A DNA stretch of 64,000 nucleotides from an uncultured Bacteroidales bacterium (GTDB lineage Bacteria; Bacteroidota; Bacteroidia; Bacteroidales; UBA932). Under the pieces are notes generated by a model that saw only the letters and a list, made by a program, of their open reading frames with translations, made no database searches and was not told the DNA's origin. The translations under genes were made by a program, and so were the position numbers. Of this stretch, positions 36,456 to 45,211 are shown one piece after another (the stretch's first letter is position 1; each line of letters begins with the position of its first letter). The stretch is taken from positions 16,360-80,359 of the forward strand of contig CALVDG010000010.1 of assembly GCA_944326255.1 (NCBI GenBank), given 5' to 3'.

Positions 36456-38156
36456 ATGATGAAGCTGGTATATATTGTTCTGTATGCTGTGTTATGTGTT
36501 TCGGCAGTATCCTGTTCCGAGCCCTCTCATGTAGGCGGCCGATACGACAGCGGGCAGCTTGAGGAGCATAAGGATGCGTGGAGGCGTTTCAACAGTGTCG
36601 GGAATGATGATTCGCTTATAATATATACCCGCCCGGTTCTCGACAATGCCCTGTCGGCCGGAGACACTCTGTGCGCATTGTACTGCGGGGTCTATATGGC
36701 TCAGGCATGGCTCTTTATGGAACAGACCGACTCTGCGCTCTATTATCTGGACAATATGCGCCCTTATGTGGAGCGGCAGCAGGATGATGTTCTCAAGTAT
36801 CTGTATTACAGTATAAGCGGAGGATGCGCTATAAAGGCGGAGCTTAATTATTCGAAAGCGATGGAGTGTTACCAGAAGGCGTATGGGTATGCATCGTCAA
36901 CTCTGAGCCCAGGAAACCGCCTGAGTGTTCTGATGGACATCATCTATATCTTCTATATAAGATCTGACAGGCAGGGAATGGAATATGCCAGGAATGCTTA
37001 TGCTCTTGTTCAGGCGTCTCCCTCTGTTGACAACAGATGTTCTGCCAATCTCATGATGGCCATGATGCTGCATATCTGCGATGAGGACTCCGAGGCATCT
37101 GAATATATTGAGACTGCATGGCGGCTGGCCCGCAGTGGGAAGGTGGTCACCCTCTATGCGCTGATCTGCAAGGTGTATGCTGATATCTGTTCGTCGTCAG
37201 GCAATTATGCCGAGGCGGAGAAATACTATAGATCAGCCTTGGAGTACACCTGCTATGCTGATGCCGGGACTGAGACCTTCGTATACCTGGATTATGGAAG
37301 GATGCTTATGTTCTCAGGGCAATATGCCGCAGCAGAGGATATGTTTGAACGGGGACTGGAAGTATCATACCGCTATGATAATCACGAGTGTCGCAAGGAA
37401 CTTCTTTCATGTCTCATTGACAATGCGCTTCTGTTGAATCACAATGATGAGGCCGTTGCATGGCTGGAGAATTACAGGTCATACCTGGACAGTGTCTCCA
37501 ACAGAAAGAGGGAGCTTGAATTCAATTCCATGCTTATGTCCATCCAGAGAATGGAATATGAGAACGAGGCACAGGCAGCTGAACTTAACCACCTCCGGGC
37601 CAGACAGCGTATGCTGATTTATATCGCTGTCCTTTTCGTGGTCATCATAGTGATGTCTTTCCTGCTGTTCTTTTATCGGCATCAGCGCAATACCTACAGG
37701 CTGCTGGTCGAGAAGCATCAGCGGTATGTGGAGGAGTTCAAGAGGAAGCAGGAACTGGAGGTTGCTGCCAAGCAGAATGGGGAGAAGCGCCAGGACTCCG
37801 TTGTTACAGAAACAGACCGCGAGCTGTTTGCAAAAGTTGAGAACCTTATGCGGGAGCAGAAGGTGTATAGGATGAAGTCTTTGACAAGAGACAGTCTGGC
37901 TGATATACTTGGAACAAACAGAACCTATCTTTCAAGGGCTATAAACAGTATGTCGGGAAAGTCTTTCAGCGACTACCTCAATTCATGGCGCATAGTAGAG
38001 GCTACTCTGATTATGTCCGACAAGTCGGTGGACATACCTCTCAAGCAGCTTGCCGACGATCTGGGCTATAGCTCGATATCTGTGTTCTACCGGTCATTCC
38101 AGAAAGAGACCGGTGTCACTGCCGGAAGATATATGAAGGAAGTGAGGGCCGTATAA
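36456..38156 (+). CDS. TPR membrane regulator with C-terminal AraC-type HTH
   Basis: 566 aa. N-terminal lipobox-like signal (VSAVSC, Cys20), TPR-type helical repeats (about 60-340, e.g. YAEAEKYYRSALEYTC and YAAAEDMFERGLEVS), a TM helix at about 386-407 (MLIYIAVLFVVIIVMSFLLF), a coiled coil, and an AraC/XylS DNA-binding domain at about 465-566 with both HTH motifs (DSLADILGTNRTYLSRAI and LKQLADDLGYSSISVFYRSF). A periplasm-to-DNA one-protein signalling design. It lies between the two promoters that carry the shared hairpin, making it the natural candidate to control the lipoprotein genes on either side. Confidence 0.82.
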   Translation: MMKLVYIVLYAVLCVSAVSCSEPSHVGGRYDSGQLEEHKDAWRRFNSVGNDDSLIIYTRPVLDNALSAGDTLCALYCGVYMAQAWLFMEQTDSALYYLDNMRPYVERQQDDVLKYLYYSISGGCAIKAELNYSKAMECYQKAYGYASSTLSPGNRLSVLMDIIYIFYIRSDRQGMEYARNAYALVQASPSVDNRCSANLMMAMMLHICDEDSEASEYIETAWRLARSGKVVTLYALICKVYADICSSSGNYAEAEKYYRSALEYTCYADAGTETFVYLDYGRMLMFSGQYAAAEDMFERGLEVSYRYDNHECRKELLSCLIDNALLLNHNDEAVAWLENYRSYLDSVSNRKRELEFNSMLMSIQRMEYENEAQAAELNHLRARQRMLIYIAVLFVVIIVMSFLLFFYRHQRNTYRLLVEKHQRYVEEFKRKQELEVAAKQNGEKRQDSVVTETDRELFAKVENLMREQKVYRMKSLTRDSLADILGTNRTYLSRAINSMSGKSFSDYLNSWRIVEATLIMSDKSVDIPLKQLADDLGYSSISVFYRSFQKETGVTAGRYMKEVRAV

Positions 38157-38171
38157 CGTGCTTTATGACAA

Positions 38172-38197
38172 AATGGCAAATTTGCCGTTTTGCCATT
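38172..38197. terminator. hairpin after the AraC-type regulator, abutting the next promoter
   Basis: AATGGCAAA (38172-38180) pairs with TTTGCCATT (38189-38197) around an 8-nt loop. The following T-run is weak. Sequence and placement (7 nt before the -33 box) match the hairpin at 33139-33174 in front of the paralogous lipoprotein gene, so a regulatory role is as likely as termination. Confidence 0.55.
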
Positions 38198-38204
38198 ATT
38201 AATA

Positions 38205-38236
38205 TTTGACAATCAGATACATGTCGGATAATTTTG
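38205..38236 (+). promoter_or_regulatory. promoter of the second BACON-type lipoprotein gene
   Basis: TTTG at 38205-38208, a 20-nt spacer, TAATTTTG at 38229-38236. Same spacing and same upstream hairpin as the promoter at 33181-33212. The leader to the ATG at 38264 would be about 20 nt. Confidence 0.75.
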
Positions 38237-38263
38237 CATACAGCAAATCAAAACACATCCGAT

Positions 38264-39388
38264 ATGAAAAAACAAATTGTCTTTATTTTAGCAGCATTTA
38301 TTTCAGTTTTATCAGTTTCGTGTACAAAAGATGATGACAGGGAAATAACTCCTGATACTCCCGATGTGTCTGAAACGCAGTTCTTGCCGGTTTCGGATAC
38401 ACGGATTACGGTAGGCCCCGAGGCAGGTACGCATGTGATAAAGTACGAGATAGTCGAGCCTACCGGTGCGTCTGTGACAGCGGAGGCAGCATCCGGAACG
38501 GACTGGATAACGGAAATCAATACTACAAGTGCGTATGGAGAGGTCTATTTCACCGTGTCCGTCAACAGTGGCAATGAGTCCAGAACTGCGGATATTGTTC
38601 TGACCTATGAGGGACAGGCTCTTGAATTTACCGTGACGCAGGAGCCCTATGCCTCATTCACCATATCTGTGCAGGAAAGCGAGTGTACTACCGGTATGGT
38701 GGTCTGGAAAGTGGTTCCGCCGGATCCTGAGCTTACGTATGTAAGTATGGCTGTGGATAAGGCTACATGGGACTCTTTTGACTCGTATGAGGAGTATATA
38801 GCGTATGACATTGAGTATTTTCAGGAGCAGGCGGCAAAACGCAATCTGTCATACGAGGAGTTTCTTGAGAAATATGTTCTCAAGCAAGGAGAGGGGACGT
38901 ATTCTGCGGAGGACCTGAGAGCTGATTCCGATTATATCGTGTATGCCTACGGAATGGATGCTGCCGGCAATATCCTGACGGATATATATTATGCGCAGGC
39001 GAGGACTCTTCCTGTCACACCCGAGGATGTCGTCTTCAAGTTGTCCGTAGAGCAGAATGCCGAAGAATGGACGCTGACCATATCGGCTGTGCCCAATAAC
39101 GATGAGGTGCGCTATCTGATGGATGTATACAATGGCACCAATACTCCGGAGGCGATAGCCGAGTCGTATCAGAAGATGCTGGACGAGATAATATATCTGC
39201 TTCCGATACTTGGCGGCGGAACTGTATATGACTATTTTATGGAAATGTCCTACCAGGGAGAGGCCACAAGTACTCCCATAGATATACCGATGGCATCGGA
39301 GTTCACGGCATTCGCGGTAGCGATAGATGTATATACCGGCCAGATAATCTCCAATGTCTCGATGCTGGTATGTGAATCGGAAATTTAA
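38264..39388 (+). CDS. BACON-type surface lipoprotein, unknown function (paralogue B)
   Basis: 374 aa from the ATG at 38264, the start consistent with the promoter. Lipobox at Cys20 (VLSVSC). BACON-like domain at about 35-130 (DTRITVGPEAGTHVIKYEI, DWITEINTTSAYGEVYFTV). The middle repeats the paralogue A layout: a beta module with helical insert (TWDSFDSYEEYIAY, LSYEEFLEKYVL), then DYIVYAYGMDAAGN and a second beta module with TAFAVAIDVYTGQI. It lacks paralogue A's last 150 residues. Ends 13 nt before the convergent ctlX. Confidence 0.75.
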   Translation: MKKQIVFILAAFISVLSVSCTKDDDREITPDTPDVSETQFLPVSDTRITVGPEAGTHVIKYEIVEPTGASVTAEAASGTDWITEINTTSAYGEVYFTVSVNSGNESRTADIVLTYEGQALEFTVTQEPYASFTISVQESECTTGMVVWKVVPPDPELTYVSMAVDKATWDSFDSYEEYIAYDIEYFQEQAAKRNLSYEEFLEKYVLKQGEGTYSAEDLRADSDYIVYAYGMDAAGNILTDIYYAQARTLPVTPEDVVFKLSVEQNAEEWTLTISAVPNNDEVRYLMDVYNGTNTPEAIAESYQKMLDEIIYLLPILGGGTVYDYFMEMSYQGEATSTPIDIPMASEFTAFAVAIDVYTGQIISNVSMLVCESEI

Positions 39389-39401
39389 GTTGTCAGGCTC
39401 A

Positions 39402-40298
39402 TCAGAAGAGCTCGGCCAGCATACAGCGGGCCGAGCCTCCTCCGTGAGTCTCGATATAGTCCAACTGGGGGGAGAGCAGCTTGTAATGGGCGCTCAACTC
39501 CCGGTTTTGTTCTGTGGTCAGGCTTTTACGGGCAGACGCTGACATCACCAATATGGGCCGTCCCTCGGTATTGCGCAGCTCCAGCATATTGCCGGCGAAG
39601 CTCTCTAACTGGTCAAATGAGATGTCTAAAATCTTCCTGCCGCTGCCGGTGATGGAGGCCAGGACCCTCTCCCGGTCCTCTGGGCGGATGGATTCGGTGC
39701 AGATGATGCAGTAGGCGGTGCCGAGGCTCATCATCACATTGGTGTGGTAGACATCCACGCCGTTGCGGTCGTAAGCCTCGAAAAATACCGGACTGTAATC
39801 CATCTGTTTGCAGAAATCCGCGAGTACCTGCTCCGATGTGCGGTAGGATTTGCAGGCGTAAGCGATTTTATTCTCCCGGTCAAGGATCATGCTGCCTGTC
39901 CCTTCGAGGAAGAGATTGTCATTTTCCCACCATGTCAGGTCGATAAGGCGGCGCACCTCAAAGTTCTTCCTTATCACCTCCAGAACTTCCGGCTTGCGCT
40001 CGTTCCTCCGGTTGACGGCGGACATAGGGTAGAGGACGAGGGTGCCGTCCTCATGAGTGCTGAACCAGTTGTTGGGGAAGATGGAGTCGGGAGTGTGCGG
40101 ATGGGGGGTGTCCTCCGCGATGACCACGTCTATCTTATTGGCCCTCAGCAGGGCAACGTAGGAGGTGAACTCGCGCAGGGCGTTTTCCTGAGTTGAGGAT
40201 TCGCGTCCCGGACGGGAGAATGCGTTATTGCCGCCCGTCTCCGGATTGAAGGCGAAGCGGGCGGGTTTGACCATCAGTACTCTGGATGTCGTCTGCAT
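39402..40298 (-). CDS. ctlX: citrulline hydrolase CtlX-type, amidinotransferase-fold
   Basis: 298 aa. Guanidine-modifying superfamily. The substrate-binding stretches TPDSIFPNNWFSTHEDG, FLEGTGSMILDRE and VYHTNVMMSLG and the near-C-terminal catalytic cysteine (C292 in GGSARCMLAE) match the group annotated as citrulline utilization hydrolase CtlX, which converts citrulline to ornithine, CO2 and ammonia. It follows rocD by 11 nt on the same strand, which fits: ornithine made here is the RocD substrate. The name rests on similarity and context; arginine deiminase-like activity is the main alternative. Confidence 0.82.
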   Translation of the reverse strand: MQTTSRVLMVKPARFAFNPETGGNNAFSRPGRESSTQENALREFTSYVALLRANKIDVVIAEDTPHPHTPDSIFPNNWFSTHEDGTLVLYPMSAVNRRNERKPEVLEVIRKNFEVRRLIDLTWWENDNLFLEGTGSMILDRENKIAYACKSYRTSEQVLADFCKQMDYSPVFFEAYDRNGVDVYHTNVMMSLGTAYCIICTESIRPEDRERVLASITGSGRKILDISFDQLESFAGNMLELRNTEGRPILVMSASARKSLTTEQNRELSAHYKLLSPQLDYIETHGGGSARCMLAELF

Positions 40299-40309
40299 GA
40301 TGATTGTCT

Positions 40310-41536
40310 TTAGATATGTTCAAATACGTCTTTGATGATACTTACAGCCTCGCGGAGCTGCTCCTCGTTGATTACCAGAGGCGGGGCGAAGCGGATTATG
40401 TGAGTGTGGGTCGGCTTTGCCAGCAGGCCCTTCTCGGCCATGGCCAGGCATATATCCCATGCCTCTAGGCCTTTCTGCGGCTCTGTGATGACTGCGTTGA
40501 GCAGACCCTTTCCGCGTACGGACTTGAAGAAAGGCGACTGTATCGCGGATATCTCCTCGCGGAATATTCTGCCCAGCTTGTCAGCGTTCTCGGTCAGATG
40601 CTCGTCCCGTATCACTTCGAGGGCGGCTACTGCCACTTTTGCCGCCAAAGGGAAGCCTCCGAATGTGGAGCCGTGCTCTCCGGGTTTTATGGTGAGCATA
40701 ATCTCGTCATCCGCAAGGACGGCCGAGATGGGCAGTACTCCTCCTGACAGCGCCTTGCCGATGGTGATCATGTCGGGACGTATGCCCTCGTGGTCACAGG
40801 CGAACATCTTGCCGGTACGTCCGATGCCGGTCTGTACCTCATCAGCCACGAAGAGTACATTGTGCTTCTTACAGAGGTCGTAGCACTCTTTCAGATAGCC
40901 GTCGTGCGGCACGTATACGCCTGCCTCGCCCTGGATCGGCTCGGCCAGGAAGGCCGCTACCCTGTCGCCTTTTTCCTCCAGCACCTTGCGTAGGGCCTCG
41001 CTGTCATCGTATGGAATGGAGATGAAGCCAGGAGTAAAGGGACCGTATTGTGAGTAGCTGTCGGGGTCAGTGGATATGGATACGATAGTGATGGTCCTGC
41101 CGTGGAAATTACCCTCGCAGGTGATTATAAGAGCCTCGTTCTCAGGGATGCCCTTTTTTATGTAGCCCCATCTGCGGGCCAGTTTCAGTGCCGTCTCGAC
41201 AGCCTCGGCTCCTGAGTTCATGGGAAGCAGCTTGTCATAGCCGAAGAATTTCGTGGCCATTTCCTCGTATGGCCCAAGGCAGTCGTTGTAGAATGCCCTT
41301 GAGGTCAGGCACAGTCTCTGGGCCTGGTCGCACAGGGCCTTTACTATCCTGGGGTGGCAGTGTCCTTGGTTGACTGCCGAATAGGCTGAAAGGAAATCAT
41401 AATAACGCTTGCCGTCCACGTCCCATACATAGACGCCTTCTCCGCGCGAGAGAACTACCGGCAGCGGATGATAGTTGTGGGCCCCGTACTTGTCCTCGAG
41501 GTCGATGTAGTGTTGAGCTTTGGGTGATATGTTCAT
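40310..41536 (-). CDS. rocD: ornithine--oxo-acid transaminase
   Basis: 408 aa. PLP-dependent class III aminotransferase that turns ornithine and 2-oxoglutarate into glutamate-5-semialdehyde and glutamate. RocD features: [54 protein letters not shown], the PLP-binding [15 protein letters not shown], and the Schiff-base lysine in [10 protein letters not shown]. First gene of the rocD-ctlX operon for citrulline/ornithine breakdown. Confidence 0.93.
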   Translation of the reverse strand: MNISPKAQHYIDLEDKYGAHNYHPLPVVLSRGEGVYVWDVDGKRYYDFLSAYSAVNQGHCHPRIVKALCDQAQRLCLTSRAFYNDCLGPYEEMATKFFGYDKLLPMNSGAEAVETALKLARRWGYIKKGIPENEALIITCEGNFHGRTITIVSISTDPDSYSQYGPFTPGFISIPYDDSEALRKVLEEKGDRVAAFLAEPIQGEAGVYVPHDGYLKECYDLCKKHNVLFVADEVQTGIGRTGKMFACDHEGIRPDMITIGKALSGGVLPISAVLADDEIMLTIKPGEHGSTFGGFPLAAKVAVAALEVIRDEHLTENADKLGRIFREEISAIQSPFFKSVRGKGLLNAVITEPQKGLEAWDICLAMAEKGLLAKPTHTHIIRFAPPLVINEEQLREAVSIIKDVFEHI

Positions 41537-41558
41537 AAGCGTGAATATTAGAAGTATC

Positions 41559-41566
41559 GCAAAATT
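41559..41566 (-). promoter_or_regulatory. -7 box of the rocD-ctlX operon (TAATTTTG)
   Basis: Minus-strand TAATTTTG, 22 nt before the rocD start. No exact TTTG at 19-21 nt upstream; a TTG-containing stretch lies near 41586. Confidence 0.5.
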
Positions 41567-41611
41567 AGCAAACTTTACCGTTTTTGCAAGTCTGTACAGG
41601 GTGTTCTGTGT

Positions 41612-41641
41612 AAAAAAAAGGACGCACCTGGTACGTCCTTT
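41612..41641 (-). terminator. terminator of the DDPDNP-repeat lipoprotein gene
   Basis: AAAGGACG (41617-41624) pairs with CGTCCTTT (41634-41641) around a 9-nt loop. On the minus strand the stem is followed by a run of T (complement of the A-run at 41612-41619), as expected for termination of the gene ending at 41677. Confidence 0.75.
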
Positions 41642-41676
41642 CTGTTTATCTCAGACTGTGTATTTCTTTATGCGGT

Positions 41677-42990
41677 TCAAGGCATGGGCCTCTCAACTTT
41701 CTTGTCGGTCAGTGACGCTCTCAGGAAGGATACGCCCGGAGCATCAAGTACGGTAGCGTTTTCTCCGTCGTATTCTATTGTCTTTATGTAGATGTCTCCA
41801 TCGGCAGTCGCATCATCAACATTGATGAAATATGCGAATACATAGTAAGTGTCCTCATTCTTGAATGTTGAGGAAGTGGTCGCCGGTCCTTGCTTTACGT
41901 TGGCCCATGAAGTCACAGGCATAAATGCGAGATATTGGGACATATAATTGTATTCAAATTCGAAGCATCTTTGCGCCGCGGTTCCATCGGTAATACCACT
42001 ATTCTGAAGGGTGCTTTCGCTGTTCCAGTTCAGGTTGTAGTATTTGTCGTTGGTGTAGGGCGTTGCGACAGCTGAGAAAGTATTGCCCGTTACTTCTACC
42101 TCCAAGGTTATACCGTTGTCGGTGACTTCGGGAACATCTGTAATGAATATCTCTCTGGCTATGCTCGTAGTCCTTTCAGGATAGTTGCCTGAATTGTCTA
42201 TTCCATAGCACCATACGGCATATTCGGTGTCGGGATTCAATTTGCCTTGCTTGCGGTTCTGCTCCCCGTGCTTGATAATCAGATTGATATACCCCTGCAG
42301 ACTTTGTCCCATCACGGCCGCAGTACTTTCCATAATAGTGAGGTCCTCAGTGAAAAGCGCGTCGTCGTCAAGACCATTTATCTCGCTGGCTTCGTCAACC
42401 CATACGATGAAAGGCATGGACAGGTCGTCCGGCACAATAGTGATGTCGGCTGTCGAATAGGTAATGTCGGTAACCGTTATTGTGAAAGGGGCGTCTGACG
42501 GATTGTCGGGATCATCCGGGTTATCCGGATCATCCGGGTTATCAGGATCGTCCGGGTTGTCAGGATCGTCCGGGTTGTCAGGATCGTCCGGATTATCAGG
42601 ATCATCAGTGCCGTCAGCCGCTTCCTGAACTATGCGCACAGAGAACGACTGGGGCTCTCCTCCGGTATAGATATATGTGACTTTCATGGAAGCCTCACGT
42701 ATCTTCTCGCTTTCATTTGCGGAGGCATTGAATGAGACTATTCCGGGCGTTTCCGTGTTGATGCCGTCAATCCATCCCTCTGGAGAGACAGATGCCTCTA
42801 TCCTGCCGTCGTCTGCCGGATGGTCAATGTAGTATGTCAGGTTGTATTGTCCTCCCTCCTTTAATACTTTGATGTCTTCGGTAGTCGTAGGTGTCAGGAC
42901 CGGAACTTCCGTTTCCTGTTTCTGCTGTGTGTCACATGACAGTATTGCCATAGCGCAGATAGTTGTCCATAAGAATTTTTGATAATGCAT
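41677..42990 (-). CDS. BACON-type lipoprotein with DDPDNP repeat linker (paralogue C)
   Basis: 437 aa. Lipobox at Cys19 (MAILSC). A BACON-like domain (about 30-125, ending SFSVRIVQEA) is followed by seven exact DDPDNP hexapeptides (129-170), a rigid acidic spacer. The C-terminal part (about 172-437) is the same helical-insert beta module as paralogues A and B (FIVWVDEASEINGLDDDALF, LQGYINLIIKHGEQ, EYAVWCYGIDNSGNY). Probably a surface-exposed lipoprotein whose binding module is held away from the membrane by the linker. Confidence 0.78.
   Translation of the reverse strand: MHYQKFLWTTICAMAILSCDTQQKQETEVPVLTPTTTEDIKVLKEGGQYNLTYYIDHPADDGRIEASVSPEGWIDGINTETPGIVSFNASANESEKIREASMKVTYIYTGGEPQSFSVRIVQEAADGTDDPDNPDDPDNPDDPDNPDDPDNPDDPDNPDDPDNPSDAPFTITVTDITYSTADITIVPDDLSMPFIVWVDEASEINGLDDDALFTEDLTIMESTAAVMGQSLQGYINLIIKHGEQNRKQGKLNPDTEYAVWCYGIDNSGNYPERTTSIAREIFITDVPEVTDNGITLEVEVTGNTFSAVATPYTNDKYYNLNWNSESTLQNSGITDGTAAQRCFEFEYNYMSQYLAFMPVTSWANVKQGPATTSSTFKNEDTYYVFAYFINVDDATADGDIYIKTIEYDGENATVLDAPGVSFLRASLTDKKVERPMP
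42481..42606 (-). repeat. seven tandem 18-bp units encoding DDPDNP
   Basis: Seven in-frame 18-bp units with small synonymous differences (for example GGATCGTCCGGGTTGTCA versus GGATCATCCGGGTTATCC on the plus strand). Because units differ only at third positions, copy number could change by slippage without a frame shift, altering linker length. Confidence 0.85.
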
Positions 42991-43034
42991 GACTGTTAGT
43001 TTTATTAAGTTGATAAATAGGTGATGTGTCTGTT

Positions 43035-44141
43035 TCAGAAGGCCAGTATGAATCTGGTGGAATACAGGGAGGAGTTGTCCTTTGAGTTGGTCGCCACCAT
43101 CTTGTAGCAGAAAGAGATGGCATATGCCTTGTCTATGGCGTTTACCTCCTCGGTGCTGGAAGAATAGAATCCGTATCCGTCTGTACCTATGGGTTGTGCG
43201 TCAGGCAGTGTCTCCAACTTGGCATTAAGCATGTCATAGTTGTCGGAGCCGGGAAGAGTACCGGCATACGCATCTGTCTCCTTATAGCACATGATTATGT
43301 ATTCCTTTATTGACGGAAGATACCAGTCACTGGTGCCTGCGGGTGCCGGATTGGTCTCCCTGTACTGCAGTACGGCCTGGACTGCCTCCACTGGCCACTG
43401 GCTGTTTGCCGGGTCGGCGTTGAAGGCCTCTATGGCGCAGGTGTTATTGTATCCGAGCATTTTGTTGATATTGTCGTCGGAATTGGAGGACGTGGCAATG
43501 GATGTGAACTCGGTGTTGGCTCTTACCCATTCGTCTACAGTCCTGCCGTATTGGAAGTATGCGGACTGCCACGGGACGTATTCGTCTCCGGATATCGCGA
43601 CTACCAGTCCATGGGTGCATTCCGGATGGTCGGCCTGGAGGGTCGGATCGTCCTTTGCCGGATTGCCTGTATAGAATACTATTCCTATGACTTCTTTGTC
43701 TACGTCAAGGTCTGAGGACCATGTGCCGTCAGAATAAAAGTAGTCACCGACTTCCGGCTCATCTGCGGGAGGCTCTGTCTTCCCGGCTGTTACGGTGATT
43801 GTGGACGAACCGTGAACTTCGCCCGAGGAGGCTGTCACCGTGGCTGTGCCCTCGCTTACTGCCGTCACGGTCCCTGAGGCGGAGACTGTTGCGACAGTGT
43901 TGTCGGAGGATGTCCATTCAAGGACGACAGTTCCGGACTGCTTTGGCAGTATTATCGGTGTCAGTGTGGCGGAGTCCCCCGCTTCCAGTTCCAGGGAAGA
44001 AGGGTTGATGAGGATGCTTTCAATTAATAAGGAGTCCGATGGCGGGTTTTCAGGAGTGCCGGTCCCGGTGCTGTCCTTATCGCAGGATGCAAGGACAAAT
44101 ACTGTGGCTGTGACGATACAGGATATGATCAGTTTCTTCAT
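43035..44141 (-). CDS. lipoprotein with BIG2 Ig-like domain and FISUMP/DUF1566-like C-terminus
   Basis: 368 aa. Lipobox at Cys20 (FVLASC). A BIG2 domain lies at about 40-115 (ILINPSSLELEAGDSATL, LEWTSSDNTVATVSASGTVTAV, ATVTASSGEV). The C-terminal 240 residues include GIVFYTGNPAKDDPTL, an HGLVVAI strand and WYLPSIKEYIIMCY, recalling DUF1566/FISUMP-type lectin-like modules. Surface adhesin-like protein of unknown ligand. Divergent from rpsL and 44 nt upstream of the paralogue C lipoprotein gene on the same strand, so possibly one transcript. Confidence 0.75.
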   Translation of the reverse strand: MKKLIISCIVTATVFVLASCDKDSTGTGTPENPPSDSLLIESILINPSSLELEAGDSATLTPIILPKQSGTVVLEWTSSDNTVATVSASGTVTAVSEGTATVTASSGEVHGSSTITVTAGKTEPPADEPEVGDYFYSDGTWSSDLDVDKEVIGIVFYTGNPAKDDPTLQADHPECTHGLVVAISGDEYVPWQSAYFQYGRTVDEWVRANTEFTSIATSSNSDDNINKMLGYNNTCAIEAFNADPANSQWPVEAVQAVLQYRETNPAPAGTSDWYLPSIKEYIIMCYKETDAYAGTLPGSDNYDMLNAKLETLPDAQPIGTDGYGFYSSSTEEVNAIDKAYAISFCYKMVATNSKDNSSLYSTRFILAF

Positions 44142-44235
44142 TAAGCATGTATTAATAATCTGTACAAAGTAAAGGAAAATTTATGACAATTGGAACAAAA
44201 GGTGAAGAAAAATTAGTGTTTCAATGAAAATTGTG

Positions 44236-44243
44236 TATCTTTG
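44236..44243 (+). promoter_or_regulatory. -7 box of the str operon (TATCTTTG)
   Basis: TATCTTTG 52 nt before rpsL. A small hairpin (CCCGT 44247-44251 with ACGGG 44260-44264) lies at the very start of the predicted leader and may affect mRNA stability or regulation. Confidence 0.6.
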
Positions 44244-44295
44244 CAGCCCGTTTAATTTGACGGGAATAATGTAAAGTTAAGATTAACAAACATTT

Positions 44296-44685
44296 ATGCC
44301 AACAATTCAACAGTTAGTTCGCAAAGGACGCGAGGTTATCGTCGAGAAGAGCAAATCTCGCGCGTTGGATGCGTGCCCTCAGAAGAGAGGTGTGTGCGTG
44401 CGTGTCTACACCACCACTCCCAAGAAGCCTAACTCGGCTATGCGTAAGGTAGCCCGTGTGAGACTTACCAATCAGAAAGAGGTCAACGCATACATCCCCG
44501 GCGAGGGCCACAACCTTCAGGAGCACTCCATCGTGCTTGTGCGCGGCGGTCGTGTGAAGGACCTTCCCGGTGTACGTTACCACATCCTTAGGGGCGCTTT
44601 GGATACAGCCGGCGTAGAGGGACGTACTCAGAGCCGTTCACTCTACGGAGCCAAGAGACCGAAGAAGTCAGCCGCTAAGAAGTAA
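44296..44685 (+). CDS. rpsL: 30S ribosomal protein S12
   Basis: 129 aa. Decoding-centre protein. Family signatures [43 protein letters not shown] and [11 protein letters not shown] are all present; the streptomycin-contact lysines (in PKKPNS and RVKDLPG) look wild type. First gene of the rpsL-rpsG-fusA-rpsJ operon. Confidence 0.98.
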   Translation: MPTIQQLVRKGREVIVEKSKSRALDACPQKRGVCVRVYTTTPKKPNSAMRKVARVRLTNQKEVNAYIPGEGHNLQEHSIVLVRGGRVKDLPGVRYHILRGALDTAGVEGRTQSRSLYGAKRPKKSAAKK

Positions 44686-44718
44686 ACATTTTATTAATTT
44701 TTCCTAAAGTATCAAAAA

Positions 44719-45195
44719 ATGAGAAAATCGAAGCCTAAAAAGAGGATTCTACTTCCTGATCCCAAGTATCATGAAGTTCTGGTCACACAGTTTGTGAACA
44801 ACCTCATGCTCCAGGGTAAGAAGAGTATCGCGTATTCTATTTTTTACGACGCCATCGACATGGTGGGCGAGAAGATGAAAGATTCTGACAAGGCTCCTCT
44901 CGACATTTGGAAAAAAGCGTTGGAAAACATCACCCCTCAGGTGGAGGTAAAGAGCCGCAGGGTTGGTGGAGCGAACTTCCAAGTTCCGACCGAGGTGCGT
45001 CCGGAAAGAAAAGTCTCTCTCGCGATCAAGAATATGATAGTCTTCTCGCGCAAGCGTTCCGGTCACTCCATGGCGGAAAAGTTGGCCGCAGAAATTCAGG
45101 CAGCCTATAACTGTGAAGGTGCTGCCTACAAGAGAAAAGAAGATATGCACAAGATGGCAGAGGCTAACAAGGCCTTCGCCCATTTCAGATTTTAG
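44719..45195 (+). CDS. rpsG: 30S ribosomal protein S7
   Basis: 158 aa. Primary 16S rRNA-binding assembly protein of the 30S head. Typical stretches: [50 protein letters not shown] and the C-terminal [14 protein letters not shown]. Starts 33 nt after rpsL. Confidence 0.98.
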   Translation: MRKSKPKKRILLPDPKYHEVLVTQFVNNLMLQGKKSIAYSIFYDAIDMVGEKMKDSDKAPLDIWKKALENITPQVEVKSRRVGGANFQVPTEVRPERKVSLAIKNMIVFSRKRSGHSMAEKLAAEIQAAYNCEGAAYKRKEDMHKMAEANKAFAHFRF

Positions 45196-45211
45196 CGTTA
45201 TAGATTAGCTG

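Noticed and set aside
42481..42606. Possible CRISPR-like array
   Set aside because: Units are contiguous 18-bp in-frame codons with no spacers; it is a protein repeat.
44247..44264. Ribosomal-protein-binding leader of the str operon
   Set aside because: Only a 5-bp stem at the transcript start; too small to support a specific autoregulatory element.
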